The notes under the pieces were generated by a model that made no database searches, was not told the origin of the DNA, and saw only the letters and a program-made list of their open reading frames with translations. Below, piece after piece: positions 19,272-27,753 of a stretch of 64,000 bases of DNA (within the stretch, counting starts at the first letter, position 1; the number at the start of each line of letters is the position of its first letter). The stretch comes from Salegentibacter tibetensis (GTDB lineage: Bacteria > Bacteroidota > Bacteroidia > Flavobacteriales > Flavobacteriaceae): contig NZ_JAIQZA010000007.1 in NCBI RefSeq assembly GCF_020164485.1, forward strand, positions 79,344 to 143,343, written 5' to 3'. A program made the translations under genes and the position numbers.

Positions 19272-20417
19272 TTATTTAACAAGCACCGATTTTATGGTAT
19301 GTGATTTATTTACGGTTTCCAGCCATTCGTCTGCAGGGTTGGAATCTTTGGTGATCCCGCCACCGATAAACAACCGGGCTTTCCCGGCTTCCAGTTTCAT
19401 ACATCGTAGATTTACAAATAAGAAAGTCTGCTTTATGATGCTCCCGTAAGCCCGGTTTTCCTGGTTTCTGCGATTACTGTTTCGCTTAACCTCTTTTTTC
19501 ATATTTAGTTCTCCTAAAAAACCAGAATAGAATTCACGATCATAATCCTCATTTTCCAGGATAAATTTTTTCGCTTTTTCCTTCGGAAGTCCGCAAACGG
19601 CTGGTGTTGGGTGCAATGCTAAAATCAAGCTTTTAAGGCTGGATTTTTCCAGATCCAGCATTCCGGTGATATCGGTTTGCAAATGCAATAAATTTCCTGC
19701 TTTCAAAGTATATGGCTCCGATTTATGAATGTTCCCAGAAATTTTGTCTTCCAGGTTTTCTAAAATCGCATCGGTTACAATTTGCTGTTCGTCGATTTCC
19801 TTTTTATCCCAATTAACCTCTATGGTTCCCTTAAAAGACTGGGTTCCGGCCAGGGACATGGTTTTGAATTTGTTACGTTCTACGCTTAAAAGTGTTTCCG
19901 GCGTAGCGCCAAGCCAGGTACCGGTTTGGGGATGAAACCAGAAATACACAAATGCCGATTCATATTTTTTAAGAAGATTCTTAAAAATCCCAAGTGCTTC
20001 CAATTGGGTTTGAACACTTTCCTTGCGCGATAAAACCACTTTTTTGAATTCCCCTTTCTCAATTGCTTCAATTCCTTTTTGGACCAATTTCTCGTGCTGA
20101 ATTTTAGAATCTGTATTGGTATAAGCCGGCGGAAATTCCTGGTTTCGCTTCTTCACTTCTGAAGAATTTTCAGCGGGATATTCTGTAGAAATACTTTCAG
20201 AATTTTCTGAAGGAATTAAGAATGCACTTTCAGAATTTTCAAAAGGTGCGAAAATAAATCCGCTTTCATTAAACCCGGAAGTTTTAAAAGTTTCGGCTGA
20301 ATCCTGAAGTAAAGCTTTGGTTAACCCGTTCTTAGCCTTAGGATTTCTATAAGCCACAAACGGGTTTCCGCTTTGTACTTGCGTTTCTATTTTTGTAAAA
20401 AAATCTTCGCTGCTCAT
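19272..20417 (-). CDS. menF: Isochorismate synthase (MenF/chorismate-binding family)
   Basis: This enzyme converts chorismate to isochorismate for menaquinone synthesis. It has 381 residues, with the chorismate-binding domain at ~110-375 (VVLSRKESV, WLGATPETLLSV, LHPTPAVCGLPKEKA, FIGGGITKDSNPADEWLET). The N-terminal third is shorter than in E. coli MenF, as is usual for Bacteroidota. The upstream thioesterase gene ends 3 bases before it and menD is downstream, so the menaquinone assignment is firmer than salicylate or siderophore alternatives. Confidence 0.92.
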   Translation of the reverse strand: MSSEDFFTKIETQVQSGNPFVAYRNPKAKNGLTKALLQDSAETFKTSGFNESGFIFAPFENSESAFLIPSENSESISTEYPAENSSEVKKRNQEFPPAYTNTDSKIQHEKLVQKGIEAIEKGEFKKVVLSRKESVQTQLEALGIFKNLLKKYESAFVYFWFHPQTGTWLGATPETLLSVERNKFKTMSLAGTQSFKGTIEVNWDKKEIDEQQIVTDAILENLEDKISGNIHKSEPYTLKAGNLLHLQTDITGMLDLEKSSLKSLILALHPTPAVCGLPKEKAKKFILENEDYDREFYSGFLGELNMKKEVKRNSNRRNQENRAYGSIIKQTFLFVNLRCMKLEAGKARLFIGGGITKDSNPADEWLETVNKSHTIKSVLVK

Positions 20418-20420
20418 CTT

Positions 20421-20840
20421 TTATTTCTTTTTAGGCAAGGCTATGGTAGTAAGTTTCACAATAGAAATCAGGTTTTCTTCTTCATCGGTTATCCTGATCT
20501 CCCAAAGCTGCGTAGTGCGCCCCTTATGGACAAACGAAGCTTTTGCAAACACAAAACCTTCAGCAATACTTTTTAAATGATTGGCTGAAATTTCAATGCC
20601 GCGGATAAAAAAGTCTTCAGTATTCAAAAAAACATAACTGGCCATACTTCCCACACTTTCGGCCAAAGCTACGCTGGCACCACCGTGCAATACGCCATCG
20701 GGTTGGTGCACCCTTGGGCTAACCGGCATTTTTGCAATTAAATAATCGTCCCCAACTTCAGTAAATTCAATTTCCAGGGTTTCCATAAGTGTGTTTTTGC
20801 ACACCTTTTTAGAAAGCTCCAGGATTTCTTCTTTGGTCAT
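20421..20840 (-). CDS. Hotdog-fold thioesterase, probable DHNA-CoA thioesterase (MenI role)
   Basis: The 139-residue protein is of the PaaI/YdiI hotdog class, with HQPDGVLHGGASVALAESVGSMAS (~50-75) as the catalytic loop and helix and GIEISANHLKSI following. Three bases separate its stop from menF, so they are cotranscribed. The simplest reading is that it hydrolyses 1,4-dihydroxy-2-naphthoyl-CoA, the MenB product; this is inference from context. ATG 20840 is chosen because the 17-residue extension to 20891 is a translated dispersed repeat. Confidence 0.82.
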   Translation of the reverse strand: MTKEEILELSKKVCKNTLMETLEIEFTEVGDDYLIAKMPVSPRVHQPDGVLHGGASVALAESVGSMASYVFLNTEDFFIRGIEISANHLKSIAEGFVFAKASFVHKGRTTQLWEIRITDEEENLISIVKLTTIALPKKK

Positions 20841-20867
20841 AGCAATAAGATTGGTTTCTTTGTAACC

Positions 20868-20952
20868 ACCTCGGGCAAACCCACGAGGCATTTTATAATT
20901 TTTTTTGATTCAGGGTAAGCCTCTGATCATTTAAAATCTCGATTATCGAGTA
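20868..20952. repeat. Three-hairpin dispersed element, family C (copy 1)
   Basis: CCTCGGGCAAACCCACGAGG is followed by TCAGGGTAAGCCTCTGA and then CTCGATTATCGAG. Better-preserved copies lie at 28776-28866 and 32668-32757. It separates the divergent thioesterase and esterase genes and contains the spurious upstream start of the thioesterase frame. Confidence 0.75.
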
Positions 20953-20976
20953 AAAATACAAAACCAGCCCAGAAAA

Positions 20977-21612
20977 ATGAGTACCGAAAAGCAGCTTTCT
21001 TACCAAATTACCAATACGTATAGCGTTTTAAACGATTTTACTGAAAAAACAAAAACGGTTTGGTTGGTTTGCCACGGAATTGGTTATTTAAGCCGGTATT
21101 TCCTAAGGCATTTTAATCATTTAAACGCCAAAGAAAATTACATTATCGCCCCACAGGCCCAGTCTAAATATTACCTGAACAACGAATATAAGCACGTGGG
21201 TGCTTCCTGGCTAACCAAAGAATGCACTGAAGCGGAAACCGAAAATGTATTGAATTATTTGGATCAAGTTTATAAAGCTGAAAATCTTGAAAATGTACCA
21301 AGACTGATTATTTTAGGTTACTCGCAAGGAGTTTCGGTAGCAACGCGATGGATTGCCAGGCGAAAAATTAACTGCGATGAACTGATTATGCATTCAGGAA
21401 AAGTCCCTGCGGAACTAACTACCGAAGATTTTAGGTTTCTGAAAAACACGAACTTCACTTTTATCTACGGTACAGAAGACGAATACCTCAAAAACGGAAT
21501 TATAAAAATAGAGGAAAAGCGATTAAACGAATTATTTCCCAATAATTTTGAGATCAAAAATTATAAAGGCGGCCACGAAGTGAATACTAAACTTATTGCC
21601 GAATTTGCTTAA
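20977..21612 (+). CDS. Alpha/beta-hydrolase, carboxylesterase type
   Basis: The 211-residue protein has the nucleophile elbow GYSQG (~122), an acidic residue in YGTEDEYL (~168) and a C-terminal His in KGGHEVN (~200), i.e. a complete Ser-Asp-His triad of the phospholipase/carboxylesterase group. There is no signal peptide, so it acts in the cytoplasm. It is divergent from the thioesterase-menF unit. MenH is also an alpha/beta-hydrolase, but nothing specific links this protein to that step; the substrate is unknown. Confidence 0.78.
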   Translation: MSTEKQLSYQITNTYSVLNDFTEKTKTVWLVCHGIGYLSRYFLRHFNHLNAKENYIIAPQAQSKYYLNNEYKHVGASWLTKECTEAETENVLNYLDQVYKAENLENVPRLIILGYSQGVSVATRWIARRKINCDELIMHSGKVPAELTTEDFRFLKNTNFTFIYGTEDEYLKNGIIKIEEKRLNELFPNNFEIKNYKGGHEVNTKLIAEFA

Positions 21613-21697
21613 ATTGACTTCCTGACTGTCCGCCAGAATGAAAACTTCAGGCTGGTGCTCGAAGTGACCAAATGGTGTCTTTCATCAGGTATTCTAT

Positions 21698-22969
21698 ATG
21701 AAACAAAAAACGACTACTTCTAAAACATCGATTTTAAAAAGTATTGGTCCGGGATTTTTGCTGGCTGGGGCGGCTATTGGTGTTTCTCATTTAGTTCAGG
21801 CCACCAGAGCCGGTGCCGATTACGGATTTATCTTAATTTGGGTTTTAATTGTAGCCTGTATTTCAAAATATCCTTTTCTGGAATTTGGTCCCAGGTTTGC
21901 CGCCGGCACGGGAAATCATCTAATCACCGGTTATAAAAAACTCGGTAAGTTTCCTTACTGGACCTATATTTTCATAACAATAGGAAGTATGTTTATTATC
22001 CAGGCTGCAGTGACTATTGTTACCGCGGGTTTGGCGGAGCGTTTATTCAATTTTGGCTGGTCGCCGTTTCTCTGGAGTGGCATCATTCTTATTTCCTGTA
22101 TAGCTTTGCTGTTAATTGGAAAATATCCCGGCCTCGATAAAAGTATGAAGGTTATCGTGACCTTGCTAACCCTGGCCACGCTGGCTGCAGTGGTTATGGC
22201 TTTTGGTGTCGGCACAGTTAATGAAGCCGTAAATACCGAACCGCCTTCGCTTTGGAGCACTGCTAGTTTAGGTTTTATAATCGCTTTCATGGGTTGGATG
22301 CCTATTCCTTTAGATGCTTCGGTTTGGCATTCTATCTGGACCAAAGAAAAAGCGATTCAAAACAAACAGAAAATTTCAGTTAAGGGTGCTTTTGCCGATT
22401 TTAATGTTGGTTATCTTTCTGCGGCTTTTATTGGTTTATTATTCTTTCTTCTCGGCGTGTTAGTAATGTATGGCAGCGGGACTTCATTTTCCGGTAACAG
22501 CGTGGAGTTTTCAAGTCAGTTGGTGGAGCTCTACGGAAAAACCCTGGGAGAATGGAGTAAGCCTTTAATTTCCGTTGCAGCTTTTATTACGATGCTGAGT
22601 ACGGTTCTAACGGTAACCGATGCCTACCCAAGAGTAATTTCAGAATTAAAGAATCCGGAAAAGGATAAACCTGAAGACAAAAAAGAGAAATGGAAAATTT
22701 ACCGTGCTTCCATTTTTATTATTCCGGTACTATCACTTTCTATTTTGTATTTCCTTTCCGGTTCTTTTACAATTCTGGTAGATTTTGCTGCCGGACTTTC
22801 ATTTCTATCTGCTCCTTTTTTGGCCTGGTTTAATTACAAACTCGTTACCGGAAAACAAATGCCCGAAAACCATCGCCCGGGCAGGAATTATAAGATTTTC
22901 AGCTTAACCTGTTTTGCCCTTTTAGTGGCCTTTAATTTCGTGTATTTGTATTATACTTTCTTGGCTTAG
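21698..22969 (+). CDS. Nramp-related membrane transporter with non-canonical metal-binding motifs
   Basis: The 423-residue protein has about 11 membrane segments and aligns with Nramp/MntH over the first helix (GPGFLLAG...RAGADYGF). The hallmark DPGN of helix 1 is replaced by GVSH (residues 28-31), and helix 6 has GWMPIPLDASVWHS where Nramp proteins carry a canonical MPH motif. Classical Mn/Fe transporters need these residues, so the substrate is uncertain (Mg, another divalent ion or something else). The upstream spacer contains only a degenerate repeat, and a strong terminator follows. Confidence 0.75.
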   Translation: MKQKTTTSKTSILKSIGPGFLLAGAAIGVSHLVQATRAGADYGFILIWVLIVACISKYPFLEFGPRFAAGTGNHLITGYKKLGKFPYWTYIFITIGSMFIIQAAVTIVTAGLAERLFNFGWSPFLWSGIILISCIALLLIGKYPGLDKSMKVIVTLLTLATLAAVVMAFGVGTVNEAVNTEPPSLWSTASLGFIIAFMGWMPIPLDASVWHSIWTKEKAIQNKQKISVKGAFADFNVGYLSAAFIGLLFFLLGVLVMYGSGTSFSGNSVEFSSQLVELYGKTLGEWSKPLISVAAFITMLSTVLTVTDAYPRVISELKNPEKDKPEDKKEKWKIYRASIFIIPVLSLSILYFLSGSFTILVDFAAGLSFLSAPFLAWFNYKLVTGKQMPENHRPGRNYKIFSLTCFALLVAFNFVYLYYTFLA

Positions 22970-23049
22970 ATTAATTCAGTTTTTCAAAGCCTTAAAATTT
23001 CTTCTTTCATCACAGCATAGTACCTATAAGGTTAAAAACCTTGTAGGAT

Positions 23050-23083
23050 AAAAAGCGCAACCAAATTAATGATTGCGCTTTTA
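23050..23083. terminator. Bidirectional terminator between the transporter and dnaK
   Basis: AAAAGCGCAA pairs with TTGCGCTTTT over a 12-base loop, with A- and T-runs at both ends. It serves the convergent transporter (plus) and dnaK (minus). Confidence 0.8.
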
Positions 23084-23168
23084 GTTATTTGCTCTGATTG
23101 AGCTTGAGGTTTTAAGATTCCGAAGCAAGTTCGGAATAAGTCTCTCGACTCCGCTCGAGACAGGCTAT

Positions 23169-25091
23169 CTATTTAACCTCTTCAAAATCTACATCTTCTA
23201 CGTCGTCTCCGGTTTTAGCGTCTCCTTTCTGGCCACCCTCGGCTCCGGTAGCACCTTGTTGTGGTCCTGCCTGGCCTCCCTGGGCTTCCGCTTGTGCTTT
23301 ATACATTTCTTCAGAAGCTGTTTTCCAGGCTTCGTTCAATTTGTCTAAAGCGGGAGTTATTTGATCCAACTCTTTGGTTTCATAAGCTTTCTTCAATTCT
23401 TCTAAAGCTTCTTCTACCGGCTTTTTCTTATCTTCAGAAATCTTATCACCAAATTCTTTCAACTGCTTTTCAGTTTGGAAGATCATAGCATCAGCCTCGT
23501 TAAGCTTATCTACTTTTTCTTTGGTTTTCTTATCGCTTTCAGCATTCGCTTCAGCTTCTTTCTTCATTTTTTCGATTTCTTCCTCGGTTAATCCTGAAGA
23601 AGCCTCGATACGAATATCCTGAGATTTTCCGGTTGCTTTATCTGTAGCGCTTACTTTAATGATACCATTGGCATCAATATCAAAAGTTACTTCAATTTGA
23701 GGTGTTCCTCTTGGTGCCGGTGGAATTCCATCTAAGTGGAATCTACCGATGGTTTTGTTATCGGCTGCCATTGGACGTTCACCCTGCAACACATGGATTT
23801 CTACTGAAGGCTGATTATCGGCCGCGGTAGAGAAAGTCTGTGATTTCTTCGTTGGGATCGTTGTATTAGACTCTATAAGTTTAGTGTTTACTCCTCCCAT
23901 AGTTTCAATACCTAAAGAAAGTGGAGTAACATCAAGTAACAATACATCTTTTACATCTCCGGTTAATACACCACCCTGAATAGCTGCACCAATAGCAACA
24001 ACCTCATCCGGGTTAACCCCTTTAGAAGGTTTCTTACCAAAAAATGCCTCTACTTCTTCCTGAATTTTAGGAATACGAGTAGAACCACCAACAAGAATTA
24101 CTTCGTCTATATCGCTTGTTGAAAGTCCGGCATCGCTAAGAGCTTTTTTCACAGGATCCATAGAGCGAGTTACCAGTTCTGAAGCTAATTGCTCGAACTT
24201 AGAACGGCTAATAGTTTCAACAAGGTGTTTTGGTCCGCTTGAAGTTGCCGTTACATAAGGTAAATTAATTTCGGTTTGAGTTGAAGAAGACAACTCGATT
24301 TTAGCTTTTTCAGCAGCTTCTTTTAAACGCTGAAGTGCCATTGGGTCTTTTCTTAAATCAATATCTTCAGCTTTCTGAAAAGTATCTGCAAGATAATCGA
24401 TTAATACCTCATCAAAATCGTCACCACCAAGGTGAGTATCACCATTAGTAGACAATACTTCAAATACGCCGTCACCTAATTCAAGGATAGAGATATCAAA
24501 AGTACCACCACCAAGGTCATAAACAGCGATCTTCTGGTCCTGAGATTTTTTATCAAGTCCGTAAGCAAGTGCTGCTGCAGTTGGCTCGTTTATAATTCGG
24601 CTTACTTTTAAACCAGCGATCTCACCGGCTTCTTTAGTAGCCTGACGCTGAGAATCGTTAAAGTAAGCAGGAACGGTAATAACCGCTTCTGTTACATCCT
24701 GTCCAAGATAATCTTCTGCGGTTTTCTTCATTTTCTGAAGCACCATTGCAGAAAGTTCCTGTGGAGTATATTTTCTACCGTCTATTTCAACACGAGGTGT
24801 GTCATTATCACCTTTTACAACTTTATAAGGAACCCTTCCTGCTTCTTTAGAAGATTCGGTATATTTGTTCCCCATAAATCTTTTTATAGATGCTACGGTT
24901 TTGGTTGGGTTAGTAACCGCCTGTCTTTTCGCAGGGTCACCAACTTTTATTTCTCCACCTTCTACAAATGCAATCACAGAAGGTGTAGTTCTTTTTCCTT
25001 CGGCATTAGGTATTACCGTAGGTTCATTACCTTCCATTACTGCAACGCAAGAGTTGGTAGTTCCTAAGTCAATTCCAATTATTTTACCCAT
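23169..25091 (-). CDS. dnaK: Chaperone DnaK (Hsp70)
   Basis: The ATP-dependent Hsp70 chaperone has 640 residues. It begins with [20 protein letters not shown], has the ATPase signatures [15 protein letters not shown] and [13 protein letters not shown], the linker [15 protein letters not shown] (~390), a substrate-binding domain and a helical lid ending in a Gly/Gln-rich stretch and [11 protein letters not shown]. dnaJ and grpE are not adjacent. Upstream there is no TAnnTTTG box but a sigma-54-like element and a TGACA palindrome, suggesting dedicated stress control. Confidence 0.98.
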   Translation of the reverse strand: MGKIIGIDLGTTNSCVAVMEGNEPTVIPNAEGKRTTPSVIAFVEGGEIKVGDPAKRQAVTNPTKTVASIKRFMGNKYTESSKEAGRVPYKVVKGDNDTPRVEIDGRKYTPQELSAMVLQKMKKTAEDYLGQDVTEAVITVPAYFNDSQRQATKEAGEIAGLKVSRIINEPTAAALAYGLDKKSQDQKIAVYDLGGGTFDISILELGDGVFEVLSTNGDTHLGGDDFDEVLIDYLADTFQKAEDIDLRKDPMALQRLKEAAEKAKIELSSSTQTEINLPYVTATSSGPKHLVETISRSKFEQLASELVTRSMDPVKKALSDAGLSTSDIDEVILVGGSTRIPKIQEEVEAFFGKKPSKGVNPDEVVAIGAAIQGGVLTGDVKDVLLLDVTPLSLGIETMGGVNTKLIESNTTIPTKKSQTFSTAADNQPSVEIHVLQGERPMAADNKTIGRFHLDGIPPAPRGTPQIEVTFDIDANGIIKVSATDKATGKSQDIRIEASSGLTEEEIEKMKKEAEANAESDKKTKEKVDKLNEADAMIFQTEKQLKEFGDKISEDKKKPVEEALEELKKAYETKELDQITPALDKLNEAWKTASEEMYKAQAEAQGGQAGPQQGATGAEGGQKGDAKTGDDVEDVDFEEVK

Positions 25092-25144
25092 AATTCTATT
25101 CGTTATATTTTATATTATTGATTTCAATTCTTCGAAGTGTTAAA

Positions 25145-25161
25145 GTCAATCATTATGCCAG
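25145..25161 (-). promoter_or_regulatory. Sigma-54-like promoter upstream of dnaK
   Basis: On the minus strand CTGGCATAATGATTGAC keeps TGGCA, the correct 10-base interval and TTG of the -24/-12 consensus (TGGCAC-N5-TTGCW), with A in place of the -12 C. It lies about 55 bases upstream of the dnaK start. Assignment is by pattern only. Confidence 0.4.
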
Positions 25162-25172
25162 CGGAAAACTTA

Positions 25173-25185
25173 TGACAGGTTGTCA
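25173..25185. promoter_or_regulatory. Operator-like palindrome upstream of dnaK
   Basis: TGACAGGTTGTCA is a perfect 5+5 inverted repeat 12 bases upstream of the sigma-54-like element. It could bind an activator or repressor; it is not the CIRCE element. Confidence 0.35.
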
Positions 25186-25281
25186 TTTTTTACTGAAAGC
25201 ACTTGCCAAATCTGCGCTTCACTCGTTACGAAATCGTTTTAATATTTCTTCAATTCTTAGGGTATCACACTAACAAATCCT

Positions 25282-25289
25282 TATTTTTG
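25282..25289 (+). promoter_or_regulatory. -7 box for serine deaminase gene
   Basis: TATTTTTG matches TAnnTTTG, 21 bases before ATG 25311. An AGGAG stretch lies 8 bases before the start codon, unusual in this phylum, where Shine-Dalgarno sequences are rare. Confidence 0.5.
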
Positions 25290-25310
25290 CAGTAAAATAG
25301 GAGTTATACA

Positions 25311-26744
25311 ATGCGGAAAATTGAATGTATTAGCGTTTTTGATATGTTGAAGGTGGGTGTTGGTCCTTCAAGTTCTCATACTTTGGGTCCCTGGCGGGCA
25401 GCACAACGTTGGATTGCCGAATTAAAGCAAAAAGGAACTTTTAATGAGGTTAACCACATTCATATTGATCTTTATGGCTCCCTTTCCCTTACCGGAATTG
25501 GCCACGCTACAGATATCGCTACTATTTTAGGCCTTTGCGGCCACGATCCCGTAACTATGGATATTTCTTTAATTGATACTGAAATTGAAAAAATACGGGA
25601 TACAAAAAAACTTCAACTTAACGGGGAACGGGAAATCGATTTTAGCATTGCCGACGATGTAAAATTCAATCGTAATTTCCTTGAATTTCATCCCAACGGA
25701 ATGACTTTCAGAGCCACACTTAGAAACGGAAAGAAAAATTCTTCTTCATTTTATTCAATCGGTGGCGGATTTGTTGTAAAAAAAGAACGAAAAAACGCCA
25801 GCAAGAAAATGAAAAGCTTTTTGGAATTTCCATTTCCTATAGAAAAAGCCACAGAACTACTCGCCTATTGTAAGGCCGAAAACAAACCTATTTCTGAAAT
25901 CGTTCTGGAAAATGAGAAATCGCTTAGAAGCGAAGAAGAAATAGATGCCGGTTTAAAGCAAATTTGGGATGTGATGCTGGAATCCATGTACATTGGATGC
26001 CACACTGAAGGCACCCTTCCCGGCGGACTCAACGTAAAACGCCGTTCTTTTGAAATGCACCAACGCCTTATTGAAGAACAAAAATATAATTCGCCCAAAG
26101 AATGGATTAGCGCTATAAGGAGGACCGAGGTTAAATTTAGGCAAATCCTTAAATGGGTAAGCTGTTTTGCCATTAGCGTAAACGAGGTAAATGCATCGCT
26201 TGGTCGTGTGGTTACTGCACCCACTAATGGTAGTGCCGGTACCGTGCCCTCGGTTATGATGTATTATATGGTAATAGAAAACCACGAAGCCACTTTTGAA
26301 GATATGAAACGTTTTATGCTGGTAGCCGGTGAAATTGGCAGTCTCTTTAAAAAAGGCGCTACAATTTCTGCTGCGATGGGTGGGTGCCAGGCCGAAATTG
26401 GCGTGTCTTCTGCAATGGCTGCCGGTGGCTTGACAGAATTGCTGGGCGGAACTCCCGAGCAGGTACTTATGGCCGCAGAAATCGCGATGGAACATCATCT
26501 TGGTCTAACCTGCGATCCCATTGCCGGTTTGGTACAGGTACCCTGTATTGAAAGAAATGCTATGGGCGCTATAAAAGCTATCAACGCTGCCGAAATCGCA
26601 TTGGAAAGCGATGCCACCAAAGCAAAAGTGCCTCTCGATAAAGTAATTGAAACCATGTGGGACACCGCAAAAGATATGAATTCTAAATACAAGGAAACCT
26701 CAGAAGGCGGACTCGCTGTTAAAGTGAATATGAGTGATTGTTAG
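25311..26744 (+). CDS. sdaA: L-serine ammonia-lyase (iron-sulfur type)
   Basis: This enzyme deaminates L-serine to pyruvate and ammonia using a [4Fe-4S] cluster. The single 477-residue chain joins the beta domain (~1-160, VGPSSSHTLGPWRAA) and alpha domain (~190-477). The three cluster cysteines are recognisable in GGCQAEIGVSSAMAAGG, LTCDPIAGLVQ and VPCIERNAMGA. A promoter box and AGGAG precede ATG 25311. It is monocistronic; the downstream spacer holds two REP-like repeats. Confidence 0.96.
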   Translation: MRKIECISVFDMLKVGVGPSSSHTLGPWRAAQRWIAELKQKGTFNEVNHIHIDLYGSLSLTGIGHATDIATILGLCGHDPVTMDISLIDTEIEKIRDTKKLQLNGEREIDFSIADDVKFNRNFLEFHPNGMTFRATLRNGKKNSSSFYSIGGGFVVKKERKNASKKMKSFLEFPFPIEKATELLAYCKAENKPISEIVLENEKSLRSEEEIDAGLKQIWDVMLESMYIGCHTEGTLPGGLNVKRRSFEMHQRLIEEQKYNSPKEWISAIRRTEVKFRQILKWVSCFAISVNEVNASLGRVVTAPTNGSAGTVPSVMMYYMVIENHEATFEDMKRFMLVAGEIGSLFKKGATISAAMGGCQAEIGVSSAMAAGGLTELLGGTPEQVLMAAEIAMEHHLGLTCDPIAGLVQVPCIERNAMGAIKAINAAEIALESDATKAKVPLDKVIETMWDTAKDMNSKYKETSEGGLAVKVNMSDC

Positions 26745-26765
26745 AAGATCTTACAATAATTTATA

Positions 26766-26801
26766 GTCATTGCGAAGAGCGAAGCGATGCGGCAATCTGT
26801 T
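26766..26801. repeat. REP-like palindrome, family D (copy 1)
   Basis: GTCATTGCGAAGAGCGAAGC then GATGCGGCAATCT: ATTGC and GCAAT arms flank imperfectly palindromic GCGAAG/GCGATGC. Seven copies occur in the window (26890-26925, 56470-56509, 57117-57153, 62511-62546, 63387-63420, 63799-63840). Confidence 0.8.
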
Positions 26802-26889
26802 GTTGATCTGTTCTCTGTTGTGGGTATGAATTTTCGTTTGTGGTTTGTTGTTAGTGTTTCTGATGACGTAAACTCAAAATCATTGCATA

Positions 26890-26925
26890 GTCATTGCGAA
26901 GAACGAAGCGATGCGGCAATCTTTT
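26890..26925. repeat. REP-like palindrome, family D (copy 2)
   Basis: Nearly identical to the copy 124 bases upstream, in the same orientation. The DNA between the two is T/G-rich (GTTGTGGG style) like that around the copies at 62-64 kb. Confidence 0.8.
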
Positions 26926-27001
26926 GTTATAAAATCCGCCAATAAATCGCTGCTTAGTTGGAATACAGTTTTAAATTGCAGCAGTATTTAAAATAAAAGC
27001 T

Positions 27002-27679
27002 TTGCAGTTTCCAAAAATCCCGCCTAAAGTCAGCAATCTCTTTCGCAACTACTGGTTGATGATCGGGACGTATTTTCTGTTTTTCTTTATGCTTGGATTT
27101 TTAAACACGTTTATTCCAGAATTAGACCTGGAGAAATACCAGCAAACAGAACTATTCGATTTAATGAACGAAAGTCCGCTGGCGTTTGTGATTATGGCGG
27201 TAATTATCGCACCGCTACTGGAAGAAAGTATGTTTAGAACGCTCATTAGACCTTCTTTTACCGAAATATATATTTTTATTTGTGCCGTACTCGCCTTTGT
27301 AGGCCTGGCTTTTATTCCGCAGGAAGCCCATTCCTTACTAAGGTACGCGCTGGTGATTGTATCGGCAATTATCGTTTTCCTCTTTTTACAATCTTTAAAA
27401 CCTGCACGGGCAATTCGCATATTTCGGGTTTTTCTATACAGAAATTACAAAGCAATCTGGTTTTTAACCGCATTACTTTTTGGTCTGGTTCATATCTGGA
27501 ATTATGTGGAAGGCTGGCAATTAGACCTTATTCTATTTGTCCTTATTTTCCCCCGGATTATCGCCGGCTATTTCTTCGGAAAAATTAAAATTGAAAACGG
27601 AAATCTTATCTGGTCCATCGCTATGCACGCAATGAACAATGGGATTGTAGTATTCTTCCTGCTTCCCAAGCTTTTATAA
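27002..27679 (+). CDS. CPBP-family intramembrane glutamic endopeptidase
   Basis: The 225-residue protein has about six membrane helices and the CPBP (CAAX protease/Abi) motifs: EESMFR (Glu74-Glu75...Arg79), FGLVHIW (~160) and AMHAMNNG near the C-terminus. Such proteases cut within the membrane and act in peptide processing, immunity or unknown roles. The start is the TTG at 27002, with the next Met 19 residues later (ATG 27059) inside the first helix. The substrate is unknown. Confidence 0.8.
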   Translation: MQFPKIPPKVSNLFRNYWLMIGTYFLFFFMLGFLNTFIPELDLEKYQQTELFDLMNESPLAFVIMAVIIAPLLEESMFRTLIRPSFTEIYIFICAVLAFVGLAFIPQEAHSLLRYALVIVSAIIVFLFLQSLKPARAIRIFRVFLYRNYKAIWFLTALLFGLVHIWNYVEGWQLDLILFVLIFPRIIAGYFFGKIKIENGNLIWSIAMHAMNNGIVVFFLLPKLL

Positions 27680-27753
27680 GCTTATTTAACAAAGGATTAG
27701 AATAGAAGCTTTTATCCATTTTGTAAATTGAAGTTCCAACAAAAAAAATAGTT

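Noticed and set aside
20977..21612. MenH identity for the esterase
   Set aside because: Only the general alpha/beta-hydrolase triad is shared; the nucleophile elbow and size fit carboxylesterases better and the gene is divergent from the men unit.
21964..22344. 126-residue frame antisense to the transporter, and similar antisense frames in dnaK, sdaA, ilvD and the arg genes
   Set aside because: All are shadows of strong genes on the other strand, explained by codon bias.
25173..25185. CIRCE/HrcA operator at dnaK
   Set aside because: The palindrome has 5-base arms and a 3-base spacer, not the 9-9-9 CIRCE arrangement.
26766..26925. CRISPR array suggested by two close direct repeats
   Set aside because: Only two units, with a 90-base low-complexity interval; they belong to a dispersed REP family.
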